Shown in pieces: positions 1-9,200 of a DNA stretch of 19,167 nucleotides; positions within the stretch are counted from its first letter, which is position 1; each line of letters opens with the position of its first letter. This DNA comes from an uncultured Acidobacteriota bacterium (GTDB lineage: Bacteria > Acidobacteriota > Terriglobia > Terriglobales > Acidobacteriaceae): assembly GCA_903932385.1 (NCBI GenBank), contig CAIZGA010000172.1, positions 1 to 19,167 of the forward strand, in the 5' to 3' direction. The position numbers and the translations under genes were made by a program. The notes under the pieces were generated by a model. That model did no database searches. It saw nothing but the letters and a program-made list of their open reading frames with translations, and was not told the DNA's origin.

Positions 1-252
1 AAGATCGGCCATGGTGATCTTTTCTTTCACGCGATAATTCATGCCGTAGATGGATTTGTAGTTGTAGCCGGAGAGATGCAGCACGGCTTCACGCATGGTC
101 TTGCTGGGAATGGTGCCGGTATTGATGCAGGCACCGCCGACGACCTCGCGCATCTCCACCAGCGCTATGCGTTTGCCGAGCTTGGCCGCGTGGATGGCGG
201 CGCGCTGGCCGGCCGGGCCTGAACCAATCACAATGAAGTCGTAAGTTGTCAT
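1..252 (-). CDS. sthA: Soluble NAD(P) transhydrogenase-like flavoprotein (partial, N-terminus only)
   Basis: Only the first 84 residues are in the window; the gene runs off the left edge. The product is predicted to be a cytoplasmic FAD enzyme that moves hydride between NADPH and NAD+. The N-terminus reads [15 protein letters not shown], a Rossmann FAD-binding motif (GxGxxG at residues 10-15). It is followed by [20 protein letters not shown]. In dihydrolipoamide dehydrogenase and glutathione reductase this segment holds a CxxxxC redox disulfide. Here the second cysteine is Thr, and the GTIPSK-(T/A)-(L/M)-RE context matches the SthA branch, which lacks the disulfide. The ATG at 252 is the natural start because the FAD motif begins a few residues in; no strong ribosome-binding site was seen. 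The gene is divergent from thiE. A different disulfide-less member of the same flavoprotein superfamily cannot be excluded without the C-terminus. Confidence 0.8.
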   Translation of the reverse strand, partial: MTTYDFIVIGSGPAGQRAAIHAAKLGKRIALVEMREVVGGACINTGTIPSKTMREAVLHLSGYNYKSIYGMNYRVKEKITMADL

Positions 253-427
253 AGTCTCGGTGGAAGCAGGCTGCCGCTCGTCAGGCCAAGAGTACCCGCT
301 TCAGTTTCACGCTAACACAGCGGCATGGTGAATTTGTTACCTGGCCGCGGATTGATTCAGTGAAGCGAGTGCGTATTTGGGATGCTGAATATACTGGGTT
401 TTGTTGCTTGTGAATTGCAGGAAGACA
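253..427. promoter_or_regulatory. Divergent intergenic region between sthA-like gene and thiE
   Basis: This 175-bp gap separates two divergent genes and must hold both promoters. On the plus strand, TATACT at 390-395 is a fair -10 match, but no good -35 lies 16-18 nt upstream (TTGATT at 352-357 is too far away). On the minus strand I could not place a promoter. No THI-box riboswitch-like structure was recognised ahead of thiE. Confidence 0.35.
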
Positions 428-1036
428 ATGCTGCGATACGCGATTACAAATCGAAGGCTGCTGAAAGATGGCGGAGATGCTGCGGAGACACTGGCGGCAC
501 AGGCGGCGAAGTGGGCGGCGGCCGGGGTGGAGTGGGTGCAGTTGCGCGAGAAGGACCTGGGCGCGGGCGAGTTGGAACGCGTGGCCGGAACGATGGTTGC
601 GGCGATTCGCGCGGCGGGTGGCGGAACAAAATTGCTGGTGAATGGCCGTGCCGATGTGGCAATGGCTGCCGGGGCGCACGGGGTGCATCTGACAGCACAG
701 CCCGGGGAACTGACGGTGACGCAGGTGCGGAGGCTGTGGCCGCAGGCGGCGGTCAGCGTGGCCTGCCATACGTTGCAGGAGGTTACGGTGGCAAAGGATG
801 CTGCTGCGACCCTGGCGGTCTTTGGGCCGGTCTTTGAGAAGCCGCTACCGGTGCTGGACCGCTGGCTGCGGGGCGAGAGTTCCCTGCCGGGGGTGGGGGT
901 GGAGCGGCTCGCCGAGGCTTGTCGGGCGGCGGGCGCCATGCCGGTGTATGCGCTGGGCGGGGTGACTCTGGAGAATGCTGAGGATTGCCTGGCAGCGGGT
1001 GCAGCGGGAGTTGCAGGAATCCGTTTATTTTTATAG
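428..1036 (+). CDS. thiE: Thiamine-phosphate synthase (ThiE/TenI family)
   Basis: The predicted product is a 202-residue cytoplasmic TIM-barrel enzyme that joins the pyrimidine diphosphate HMP-PP to the thiazole phosphate, giving thiamine monophosphate. Family motifs in order are VQLREKD (37-43), NGRADVA near 72, GVHL (85-88), CHTLQE (113-118), GPVFEKP (133-139), ALGGV (175-179) and a C-terminal GVAGIRLF. The REKD and GPVF motifs contribute to the phosphate and pyrimidine sites in known ThiE proteins. The start is set at 428 because AGGAAG (419-424) lies just upstream; a longer reading from TTG at 401 adds nine residues without its own ribosome-binding site. No other thiamine genes are nearby, so context does not help. 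The TenI branch (thiazole tautomerase) shares the fold and is the main alternative; the REKD motif favours ThiE. Confidence 0.85.
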   Translation: MLRYAITNRRLLKDGGDAAETLAAQAAKWAAAGVEWVQLREKDLGAGELERVAGTMVAAIRAAGGGTKLLVNGRADVAMAAGAHGVHLTAQPGELTVTQVRRLWPQAAVSVACHTLQEVTVAKDAAATLAVFGPVFEKPLPVLDRWLRGESSLPGVGVERLAEACRAAGAMPVYALGGVTLENAEDCLAAGAAGVAGIRLFL

Positions 1037-1063
1037 AGATACGCATTGAAATGGCTGCCGGAT

Positions 1064-1092
1064 TTGACGCTGAGTGGCCAAAGCCATAGGCT
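1064..1092 (+). promoter_or_regulatory. Candidate sigma-70-type promoter for the yceD-rpmF operon
   Basis: TTGACG (1064-1069) and TAGGCT (1087-1092) are separated by exactly 17 nt and lie 43 nt upstream of the DUF177 start codon. The -35 matches the consensus at five of six positions; the -10 matches at only three. Read by eye and not tested. Confidence 0.4.
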
Positions 1093-1134
1093 GAAAAGAA
1101 TAGCTGTAATCGGAAAGCCGTAAGGAGGCCCACC

Positions 1135-1710
1135 ATGTTAATTACCCCGCTGGATCTGGAAAATGGGCCGATTCCCGTCAAAGTGGTTCTGCCGCCGGGG
1201 ACGATTGAATTTGGCGATGGCGGCGCAACGGTGCAGAGCGGGCCGCTGACCGTGGACGGCCAAGCCGAGCCGATTGAGGAACATCGCGGGCCGAAAGAGA
1301 TAGTGCTGGATATCCGCATCCGCGCCAAGTGGGACGGCAATTTTGAAGCCGCCTGCGCCCGCTGTGTGGAGCCGGTGCCGCATTCGCTGGCCGGAGAATT
1401 TGACCTGATTTTCCGTCCCCAGGCCGTGGATGCCGATGGCGCGGAACGCGCAATTACAGCGGCGGAGACTGAAATCGGGTATTATGAGGAAAGTGGTCTT
1501 TTGCTGGAAGATGTGCTGCGGGAACAGGTCTGGTTGACCTTGCCTGTGCGCAGTCTCTGCCGGCCGGACTGCAAAGGACTGTGCCCGCACTGCGGACGCA
1601 ACCAGAACCACGAAACGTGCCAATGCGCGGCGAATGTAACGGATCCCCGCTGGAAGGCATTATCTGATCTGGGCGCCCGGCTCAAGAGCGAACAGAAAGA
1701 ACAAGGCTGA
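1135..1710 (+). CDS. yceD: DUF177/YceD family protein
   Basis: This 191-residue protein belongs to the DUF177 (YceD) family, genetically linked in other bacteria and plants to 23S rRNA accumulation; the biochemical activity is unknown. A central CARCVEP segment (about residues 79-85) and a C-terminal cysteine-rich segment (CRPDCKGLCPHCGRN followed by CQC) are typical of the family and suggest metal binding. A strong ribosome-binding site, TAAGGAGG (1121-1128), sits 6 nt before the ATG. The gene directly precedes rpmF, the arrangement seen in most bacteria, which supports the call strongly. The protein is predicted to be soluble and cytoplasmic, with no signal peptide or membrane segment. Confidence 0.88.
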   Translation: MLITPLDLENGPIPVKVVLPPGTIEFGDGGATVQSGPLTVDGQAEPIEEHRGPKEIVLDIRIRAKWDGNFEAACARCVEPVPHSLAGEFDLIFRPQAVDADGAERAITAAETEIGYYEESGLLLEDVLREQVWLTLPVRSLCRPDCKGLCPHCGRNQNHETCQCAANVTDPRWKALSDLGARLKSEQKEQG

Positions 1711-1724
1711 ACGGGACCGATTGG

Positions 1725-1767
1725 CCAACCGAACCATGCAGCGGCAACGCCGTTTGCGGCAGGTTGG
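1725..1767 (+). other. Potential stem-loop in the yceD-rpmF spacer
   Basis: In the 99-nt gap before rpmF, CCAACC (1725-1730) can pair with GGTTGG (1762-1767). An inner GCCG-TTTG-CGGC hairpin (1749-1760) can form within it. No U-tract follows, so it is unlikely to be an intrinsic terminator; an RNA-processing or leader structure is possible. Confidence 0.3.
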
Positions 1768-1809
1768 AATGCGCTCCTGAAATGCCAGACTCGAAAGGAA
1801 GTAACTGCA

Positions 1810-1995
1810 ATGCCGAATCCGAAACGGCGTCACTCCAAGCGCCGCACTGCACTACGCCGCGCCCATGATTTTCTGACCACCAAGGGTGTTTCTGAATGCC
1901 CCAGCTGCCACGAGCGCAAGCTGCCCCATCACGCATGCCCCAAGTGCGGCGCATACAAGGGCCGCGAAGTCGTAGCGGTCAAGTCAGAAAACTAG
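1810..1995 (+). CDS. rpmF: 50S ribosomal protein L32
   Basis: The product is a 61-residue structural protein of the large ribosomal subunit. It starts [20 protein letters not shown], the very basic N-terminus characteristic of L32. It ends with a zinc ribbon containing CPSC (residues 37-40) and CPKC (residues 50-53), followed by YKGREVV. All four cysteines are kept, so this is the zinc-binding (C+) form. AAAGGAAG (1794-1801) is the ribosome-binding site. It lies between yceD and plsX, the classical context, with only 13 nt to the plsX ATG, implying co-transcription. Confidence 0.97.
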   Translation: MPNPKRRHSKRRTALRRAHDFLTTKGVSECPSCHERKLPHHACPKCGAYKGREVVAVKSEN

Positions 1996-2008
1996 TCCCA
2001 CGGGAACT

Positions 2009-3133
2009 ATGAGCTCTGGCAAACCTTTTTCCGGTTTGACTTACAAGGGTCCGCTGACGGACATCGTGCTGGATGCGATGGGCTCGGACAAATCTCCTGA
2101 GCCAGAGATCCGCGGCGCCATACTTGCATGCCGCAATCTGCCGGTACGGGTACACCTTGTTGGTCCGGAGCAGACTTTGCGACCGGCGCTGCAGAGCCAT
2201 CTGCGCAATCAAAAACTGCCCATTGAAATCGTCCATGCAAGTGAGTGGATCAGCATGGAAGACAAAGCCGCGATTGCGGTCCGCTCCAAGCGTGATTCTT
2301 CCATGCGCGTTGGCTTGAAGATGGTGCGCGAAGGCAAGGCCGCGGGATTCCTGACCGCAGGCAATACCGGCGCGGCGATGGCCACTGCGAAGATGGTGCT
2401 GGGCGCGCTGCCCGGTGTGGACCGTCCGGCGCTGGCTGCCCTGCTGCCGACCTCGACCGGCTCGCCGTGCATCCTGCTGGATGTGGGCGCGAATGTGGAT
2501 TGCAAGCCGCAAAACCTGGAACAATTTGCTGTGATGGGAGAGGCTTATTCACGGCTGGTGCTGCATGTGGAGCGGCCGCGTGTCGGTCTGTTTTCCATCG
2601 GCGAAGAAGAGAGCAAAGGCAATGATCTGACACGCGAAACGTTTCCCCTGCTGCGTGATTTGCAGGCCGACCGCTCAATGAACTTCATCGGCAACGTGGA
2701 AGGCCGCGACCTGTACAACGGCAATGTGGATGTGGTGGTCTGCGACGGCTTTGTGGGCAACGTTGCGCTGAAAACTTCTGAAGGCCTGGCGAAGCTGGTG
2801 CGCGATTTGTTGCGCTCGTCGCTGAGTGCGACGGTAACGGCGAAAGTTGGCGCGCTGCTTTCGCGGCAGGCATTCAACGCCTTCAAGCGGCGGCTGGATT
2901 ATTCCGAATACGGCGGCGCTCCGCTGCTGGGTGTGCGCGGCGTTTGCATTGTGGGACATGGCTCGTCGAATGAGCGCGCGATTATGAACGGCATCCGCGT
3001 AGCTGCGGAGTTTGCGCAGGGCAACGTGAACGCACACATTGCGCAGGAACTGGCGGCGCGGCCGACACGCGATCCGGGCACGTTGAGCAATGGCGCTGCG
3101 AAAGAAAATTCCGGCAGCGAGAGCAACGCGTAG
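2009..3133 (+). CDS. plsX: Phosphate acyltransferase PlsX
   Basis: PlsX converts acyl-ACP and phosphate to acyl-phosphate, the acyl donor for glycerol-3-phosphate acylation by PlsY; it acts in the cytoplasm at the membrane face. The 374-residue protein shows the family signatures: DAMGSD near residue 22 (commonly DAMGGD), [52 protein letters not shown] and a late [14 protein letters not shown]. It is slightly longer than usual, with about 15 extra N-terminal residues and a C-terminal tail rich in Gly, Ser and Glu. The next in-frame ATG falls inside the DAMGSD motif and would destroy it, so the start at 2009 is preferred, although its ribosome-binding site is weak. The gene follows rpmF closely and precedes fabD, linking it to lipid synthesis. 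Confidence 0.95.
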   Translation: MSSGKPFSGLTYKGPLTDIVLDAMGSDKSPEPEIRGAILACRNLPVRVHLVGPEQTLRPALQSHLRNQKLPIEIVHASEWISMEDKAAIAVRSKRDSSMRVGLKMVREGKAAGFLTAGNTGAAMATAKMVLGALPGVDRPALAALLPTSTGSPCILLDVGANVDCKPQNLEQFAVMGEAYSRLVLHVERPRVGLFSIGEEESKGNDLTRETFPLLRDLQADRSMNFIGNVEGRDLYNGNVDVVVCDGFVGNVALKTSEGLAKLVRDLLRSSLSATVTAKVGALLSRQAFNAFKRRLDYSEYGGAPLLGVRGVCIVGHGSSNERAIMNGIRVAAEFAQGNVNAHIAQELAARPTRDPGTLSNGAAKENSGSESNA

Positions 3134-3172
3134 CCACAAACGAAATTCATCCCACCCCATCTGGAAGGTCTG

Positions 3173-4132
3173 ATGACAAACACAGCACAGAAGATTGCGT
3201 TTTTATTTCCCGGCCAGGGCTCGCAGTATGTCGGCATGGGCCGCGAGTTGCAGGAACAGTTCCCCGTTGCGAAGCGCGTGTTTGAAGAGGCCGATGAGGC
3301 GCTGGGATTTTCGCTTTCACAACTTTGTTTTGACGGGCCGGAAGAAACACTGAAGCTGACAGAAAATACGCAGCCGGCGATTTTGACGATGAGTTACGCG
3401 GTGACGCTGGTGCTGCGCGAGAACGGCATTGTGCCGGCACTGGCTGCGGGCCACTCGCTGGGAGAATATTCCGCGCATGTTGCGGCGGGCACGCTGGGCT
3501 TTGCCGATGCGGTGAAAGCAGTTCGCAATCGCGGACGTTACATGCAGCAGGCGGTCCCGGCGGGCGAAGGTGCGATGGCCGCTGTGTTGGCGTTGCCGGC
3601 GGAAAAGATTGTGGCCATTTGCGCGCAGGCATCGCAGGAAACGGGCAAGCCGGTATCCGCAGCGAATTTAAATTCGCTGGACCAAACAGTGGTTTCCGGC
3701 GCTACGACTGCAGTGGAACATGCCATGGAACTTTGCAAAACTGCCGGCGCACGCAAGACCGTTTTGCTGCCGGTGAGCGCGCCCTTCCATTGCGCGATGA
3801 TGCAGCCGGCGCAGGACAAGCTCGCTGCGGACTTGGCCGCGTTGAATTTTGCAGCGCCGGGCATACCGGTTGCAGCGAATGTGGATGCGGCATTTGTGAA
3901 CACGGGCGAGGCCGCGCGCGATGCGCTGGTGCGCCAGGTGACCGGTGCGGTGCGCTGGGTGGAGTGCGTGCAGTTGCTGATTGCGCAGGGCGTAACGCAT
4001 TTTGTGGAAGCAGGCCCAGGCAAAGTACTGTGCGGATTGATGCGGCAGATTGACCGCACGCAGACGGCGATGCACGTGGAAGACGCCGCCAGTCTGCAGA
4101 AGGCCATGACCGCGTTGCATGGCGCAGAATAA
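3173..4132 (+). CDS. fabD: Malonyl-CoA:ACP transacylase FabD
   Basis: FabD transfers malonyl from CoA to acyl carrier protein, supplying the extender unit for fatty-acid synthesis. The 319-residue length is normal for the family. Visible signatures are FPGQGSQYVGMG (residues 12-23), GHSLGEYSA with nucleophile Ser95, an Arg in NRGRYMQ (Arg120) that would bind the malonyl carboxylate, and VSAPFHCAMM with catalytic His206. GGAAGG (3163-3168) is the ribosome-binding site. It lies 39 nt after plsX. The usual neighbour fabH is missing between them, and fabG and acpP do not follow. The enzyme could also load malonyl onto other carrier proteins, but the PKS downstream has its own AT domain. Confidence 0.95.
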   Translation: MTNTAQKIAFLFPGQGSQYVGMGRELQEQFPVAKRVFEEADEALGFSLSQLCFDGPEETLKLTENTQPAILTMSYAVTLVLRENGIVPALAAGHSLGEYSAHVAAGTLGFADAVKAVRNRGRYMQQAVPAGEGAMAAVLALPAEKIVAICAQASQETGKPVSAANLNSLDQTVVSGATTAVEHAMELCKTAGARKTVLLPVSAPFHCAMMQPAQDKLAADLAALNFAAPGIPVAANVDAAFVNTGEAARDALVRQVTGAVRWVECVQLLIAQGVTHFVEAGPGKVLCGLMRQIDRTQTAMHVEDAASLQKAMTALHGAE

Positions 4133-4171
4133 TTAATATCGAAGAATAAAACTATCCTCTAACATCGAAGC

Positions 4172-5416
4172 ATGATGATGCGCTTGAGGATGTTTCTCCC
4201 AATGCTGTTGATGGCTGGCATGATGCCGGCGCAGACCACTACACATCTTTTGCCGATGCAGCACCCGCTGCAGGACAAGAATTTTTATCTCTTAACGTTA
4301 TTGGAGCAGGATAAGGCCGCACAGCGCGCGGTGATGGCTGATGCGGCCATTGTGCAGATTACGAATGAGCGGCAGAACATTGAAGCTGCTGCGGAGAAAT
4401 CCTGCAAGGGCAATGCAGTGTGCCTGATAAAAAACTTTGTATGGACCGATGAGGAAATGAACGATATCGCGATATCGTTGTCGCGGTTGGCGCAGGCGAA
4501 CCCTGCAGTGCGCGCAATGGTGCAGAGGAAGCTGCGTCCAAGCCACACATACATTCAGTATGAATCAGAAAGCGATTCAGGTTTACTTTCAGGTGCATGG
4601 TTGGTGTGCGCACATGGCATCAACGATGTCCTGCAGGTGTATGGCGAGGGCACAGCACCACGTTATGCTGCAATTGACTCGATGTCGATTGATCCGAACA
4701 CTCTGAAGGGACAGCTTGAGATTGAATATGCGCAAATACGCGCTGGTGAAGACGCTGCGGCTGGGGAGTTTTTCTCGCCTTCACTAAAGCTGGCGTTATA
4801 TCTGCTGAACGCGAATCATCGCGATGAAGCTGCGCGGCAAGAGCCGATGGAAGCGGGCGAAAACCGTGCTGCTGTGGCGGCGATTGCGAAGACCGCATGG
4901 AAGAAATATCCATACACGGCGATTGTGGTGCCGGGCGAAGGGCCAGCGGATTATAAAACCGCATTGGATCCAAGCGGGCGCAAACGCTGCGAGTTGGCCG
5001 TGGCTGCATGGCACGCGGGCAAAGCGCCGTTCCTGATTGTTTCCGGCGGGTATGTGCATCCAGCGCAGACGAAATATTCTGAAGCGATAGAGATGAAACG
5101 CGCGATGGTGGATGAGATGGGCGTGCCGGAGTCGGCGGTGATTGTGGATCCACATGCGCGGCACACGACAACGAATCTGCGAAATGCGGTGCGCGAAATG
5201 TATCGCTATGGCATGCCGATGGACAGGCCGGCGCTGGTGGTGAGTGATGCCGGACAGATTGGCTACATCTACGCGCCGAGCTTTGCCGATCGCTGCCTGC
5301 GCGAGATGGGCGTGGTGTCGTATCGGTCGCTAACGAAGCTGGACGACACGACACTTTCATTTCTGCCGGTGATGGATTCGCTGCAGCAGGACCCGATAGA
5401 ACCATTGGACCCGTAG
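4172..5416 (+). CDS. Secreted DUF218 (YdcF/SanA/ElyC-like) domain protein
   Basis: The 414-residue product begins with a short Met-rich hydrophobic segment (about residues 6-20, ending MMPA before QTTT) that looks like a signal peptide, suggesting an envelope or periplasmic location. Residues 25-240 are a helical region I do not recognise. Residues 248-385 match DUF218: YTAIVVPGEGP, then GRKRCELAVAAWHAG, SGGYVHP, a conserved Glu in YSEAIEMKR, and DPHARHTTTNLRNA. DUF218 proteins in enterobacteria affect envelope integrity, but their reaction is unresolved. Three ATGs stand in a row (4172, 4175, 4178); GAAG at 4167-4170 is best spaced for the third, so the true start may be 4178. The stop is followed after one base by the phosphopantetheinyl transferase ATG, so the two are probably translationally coupled. 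Confidence 0.75.
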   Translation: MMMRLRMFLPMLLMAGMMPAQTTTHLLPMQHPLQDKNFYLLTLLEQDKAAQRAVMADAAIVQITNERQNIEAAAEKSCKGNAVCLIKNFVWTDEEMNDIAISLSRLAQANPAVRAMVQRKLRPSHTYIQYESESDSGLLSGAWLVCAHGINDVLQVYGEGTAPRYAAIDSMSIDPNTLKGQLEIEYAQIRAGEDAAAGEFFSPSLKLALYLLNANHRDEAARQEPMEAGENRAAVAAIAKTAWKKYPYTAIVVPGEGPADYKTALDPSGRKRCELAVAAWHAGKAPFLIVSGGYVHPAQTKYSEAIEMKRAMVDEMGVPESAVIVDPHARHTTTNLRNAVREMYRYGMPMDRPALVVSDAGQIGYIYAPSFADRCLREMGVVSYRSLTKLDDTTLSFLPVMDSLQQDPIEPLDP

Positions 5417-5417
5417 C

Positions 5418-6197
5418 ATGACACACGCGATGCCACAATCCGCGAAGGTTTATTTGTGGTGCGCGTATCCGGAAGACTACGCAGAAAAAACAATTGCCGA
5501 ACGCTGCCTGGCATGGCTGCAGCCGGAAGAAATGGAGCGATGGGAACGCTATCGCTCTGAGGAACTGCGCCGAGAATTTCTTGCGGCCCATGCGTTGCTG
5601 CGTACGGCGCTTTCGCAAGAAGCCGCGCGAATTGGTGAAGCAATGCTGCCGCAGGAAGCATGGAGCTTTCGCAATGGTGTTCACGGAAAACCACACGTAG
5701 ATTCGCAGACTGGGTTGCGATTTAATCTGGCAACGTGTGCGGACCTGGTGGTATGTGCCGTGACGCATGGCGCAGAAGTGGGCGTGGATGCCGAACCGAT
5801 TACGCGTGCGGCAGATGTGCTGGAGTTAGCGCCGGAAGTTTTTTCTCCACTGGAAGTACAGCAGATGAATGCGTTGCAGGGGCCGCAGAAGCTGGAGCGC
5901 GCGTTGTCACTGTGGACGCTGAAGGAGTCATACATAAAAGCCTGCGGCATGGGGTTGGCGTTGCCGCTGGAAAAGTTTTCATTCCGCTTTGGAGATGCAG
6001 GGCAGATACAGCTGGAAACAGATGCGCAGGTGGATGCGAATCCAGCTCGATGGAAGTTTTGCGAGTTACGTTATGCCGCGCACAACATTGCGTTGATGTT
6101 GGAGTACGGCGGTACGCCGGAGTTGCAATTTCTTGAGTTGCGGCCATGGAAATCTGAGCCGCTCGAAATTGCAACTGTGGTGGAGTGGCATGGGTAG
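5418..6197 (+). CDS. Sfp-type 4'-phosphopantetheinyl transferase
   Basis: The 259-residue enzyme is predicted to move the phosphopantetheine arm of CoA to a conserved serine of carrier proteins, turning apo-ACP or PCP into the active form. Its length fits the two-domain Sfp/EntD class and not the short AcpS class. Motifs are REFLAAHALLR (53-63), GKPH (90-93), FNLAT (102-106), GVDAE (122-126, magnesium ligands Asp124 and Glu126) and WTLKESYIKA (166-175, with Glu170 and Lys174). The second motif is unusual: most relatives read FNLSH, and the His that contacts the CoA phosphate is replaced by Thr here. The gene starts one base after the DUF218 stop and converges on the PKS gene, 4 nt stop to stop. 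The PKS ACP and NRPS PCP across the junction are the obvious substrates; the fatty-acid ACP is an alternative. Confidence 0.88.
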   Translation: MTHAMPQSAKVYLWCAYPEDYAEKTIAERCLAWLQPEEMERWERYRSEELRREFLAAHALLRTALSQEAARIGEAMLPQEAWSFRNGVHGKPHVDSQTGLRFNLATCADLVVCAVTHGAEVGVDAEPITRAADVLELAPEVFSPLEVQQMNALQGPQKLERALSLWTLKESYIKACGMGLALPLEKFSFRFGDAGQIQLETDAQVDANPARWKFCELRYAAHNIALMLEYGGTPELQFLELRPWKSEPLEIATVVEWHG

Positions 6198-6201
6198 TTG
6201 A

Positions 6202-9200
6202 TTATCTGAGAATGCTTTGCAGCACGGACGCGATGTTGCGAACGTACGGCTCCTGCAGCATGGAGGAGTGGCCGCCGGGAATGTCGTAAATCTCCACGCC
6301 TTCTGCAGCGAGATGTTCCCAGCCGAGATACGGGTCACGCTCGCGGCTTAGGTACTCGGGATTATTGATAGCGCGCAGCAGAATAATTTTTCCGTTGTAC
6401 GGCTCGAATTTATATTTGTAGAGCGCTTGCAGATGAATTTCTTCCATCTCATAAAAACGAAGCTTAGCAGGCAGATCGACGCCAGCGCGATGGTAGCAGG
6501 CGCAGGCAACGGCCTGTGCGCGACGTAGCAGAACACGCTTCCATAAATAAACTGATTTGGCGAAGAGTTTCTCGCCGAAATACTTCACACCTTCTTTGCG
6601 CAGACCGTTCATGAATGTTGCGATTTGTTGTTGGCGCGAAACCTGGTGGTCGCTGCCGGGAACAAACGTATCAAACAACAGAAGGAGTTCCGGCCGTTTG
6701 CCGAGCGCATCCATCTGACGCGCCATTTCAAAAGCGAGATTGCCGCCGAACGAGGAGCCGCCAATGCGATAGGGGCCATCGGGCAGGAAAGCAATCAACT
6801 GCTTCACGTAGATGGCGGCGAGTTCTTCCATGGAAGTTTCGCGCTGTTCGGGATGAGGACCGATTGCGGTGCGGAACGCGTAGAAGGGTTGATCGCTGCC
6901 GAGATGACGCGCGAGATGCTCGTAGAACATGACGTCGCCAACGACGTGATGCACGAAGAAGACCGGCGGTCGTGAGCCGGTGGTTTGGATGGGAACAATT
7001 GCCGACCAACTGTTCTCTACATCGGGCGCGGGCGCGGCTGCGTTCTGTATCACCTCGGTGAGTTGTCGAATGGTACGGGCCTCAAACAGCACAGCGAGAT
7101 CAAGATTGAGGTGGTAGGTCTTTTTAATTTTCGCAAAGAGACGCACACCAACCAGCGAGTGTCCGCCGAGATCAAAGAAATCATCGTCGATAGAAATGCT
7201 TTCCACGCCGAGCAGTTCCTGCCACCAGGCAGTAAGCGTGGCCGCAACGCTTTCTGGCGATGCTGTGGCAGCATCGGCGGGGCGCGGCGAGGGCAGGGTG
7301 CTGCGTGTGTCGAGTTCGGCGGGCGATAGCGGAGTGACGACAATTTCTGTCGGCGAGTTAGATTGCAGAATGCGCGTCAACAGGCGGACGCCTTCCAACG
7401 GCTGGATGCCGGAGCGGCTGAATATTTCGATGGGCCGATCACCGCTGGAGTGAATGATGTCATGGGCTGCGGTTTCGCTTTCTACAATTTTTTCCGCATT
7501 GTTGATGCGCCGTGTGGAGAAGCCCTCAACCTCTACAAGAATTTCACCTTGTTCATTGAAGATGGTTACGTCGAAGGTTTCAATCTCATTTCGTTGTTGT
7601 GCTTTTTGGCGTGCGCGAACATGGCTGTAAATTTTTGCGGGCAGCGGGCGGTAGATGCGAATGCGTCGGTAGGAGATGGGGAGAAAGAGGTCGTCACTGT
7701 GTTCGTAATCGTCGGTGAGATAAAGTGCCGCGCCGGTTGCCATGTCGAGCAGAGCGGGGTGAATGCGCATGCGTGCAACGTCGCCGGCCACGTGGCTATC
7801 GAGAGAAATTTCTGCCAGCGCTTCACGCTCGCCTAGTTGCAGCGTGCGAAGGGTTTGCCAGCGAGGGCCGAAGTTAAAGTGGCGCTCCTGCCGCGGACGA
7901 TTTGCATCCCCAAAGACAATTGTGCGCTGTTTGCAACGTGCGGCAATGGCGGTGCGGTCAATGTGCAGCGCCGGACGCGAACGGCAAGTGGAGATGGAAC
8001 CGGTGGAGTGTTCGATCCATTCCTTGTCGAAGGCATAGACGGAAAAATGGAAGGCGGCATTTGCAGCATCGGATCGATTCTCACGGCGTAATTGGATGCG
8101 GACTTCCTTGGTCTGCGCATCATCAAACATCATGGGAGAAAGAAAATAGACGTCCTGCAATTCAATTGCGCCGTGCTGCTTGGCATGCGTGAAGGCCGCG
8201 GAGACCATCTCCATGTGGCCGGTGCCGGGAATCAATGCGAGGCCGGATTTTAATTTGTGTTCGGCGAGCAGCCATTGCCGCTGCGGAGAGAACTGGGTGG
8301 AGTAAACAATTTCTCGATTGGTATCAAGCAGGCATTTATCGAGCAGTGGATGCGGCGATGCAAAACGTGCCGCCATGCCAACGTCCTGCCATGCGCCCCA
8401 GTTAATGGTGATGTAGGGTGCACCCTGCTGCGCAGCGAAAGTATCCAGAAAAGCATTGGCGGCGGCGTAATCCACCTGTCCCTCCGGCGGATAGATGGCG
8501 CTGATGGAAGAGAAGAGCGCGATGAAATCAGGCGGCTCGCTGCTGAATGCCTGTGCAAGTTGCAGGGTGCCGCGAACTTTTGGCGCCAGCACGCGCGAAG
8601 CACTCTCTGCGGTCTTCAGCATCAGCGGGCCGTCATCGAGCACGCCGGCGGCATGGAAGACGCCGTCAATTTTTCCGAAGCGCTGCTTGGCATCGGAGAT
8701 AACTTGCTGCATTTGATCCAGGTCAGACACATCTGCAGACACTGCCAACAAACCGCCGGAGATTTTCTGAATCTCCAGCAGCGATTGTAGCTTTTGTTTT
8801 TCTTCCTGCGAGAGAGACTCATTTTGCAACGCTGATGTCCATTGCTCTGGCGATGGCAGTTGCGTGCGGCCCGTTAGTACGAGCTTGGCATTGAACTCAC
8901 GCGCGAGATATTCCGCGAGCACCATGCCGATGCCGCCCATGCCGCCGGTGATGAAATACACGCCGCCGTGTTTGATGCGCGGACGCGCTGCGGCGGCGAA
9001 TGGGGGCATAGGTACAAGCTGCTCAACATAACGCTCGGCCTTGCGATAAGCAACCGAAGCATCGGTGCGCAGAGTACTCATCTCCGCGACGAGTAATTGC
9101 GCGGATTTATCGCGGCGATCATGTTGCAGGTCGAGATCGATGCAGCGACAGGTACAGCCAGGCAGTTCTTTGGGAACAACTTTTGCAGGGCCGGCCATGA

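Noticed and set aside
401..403. TTG start for thiE
   Set aside because: The ATG at 428 has AGGAAG just upstream and gives the normal ThiE N-terminus (LRYAITNR).
4620..5768. Long minus-strand open frame (382 codons) across the DUF218 and PPTase genes
   Set aside because: It is antisense to two genes with clear family motifs, and its translation is rich in Arg, Pro, Ser and His without any recognisable domain. It is a shadow of GC-rich coding sequence.
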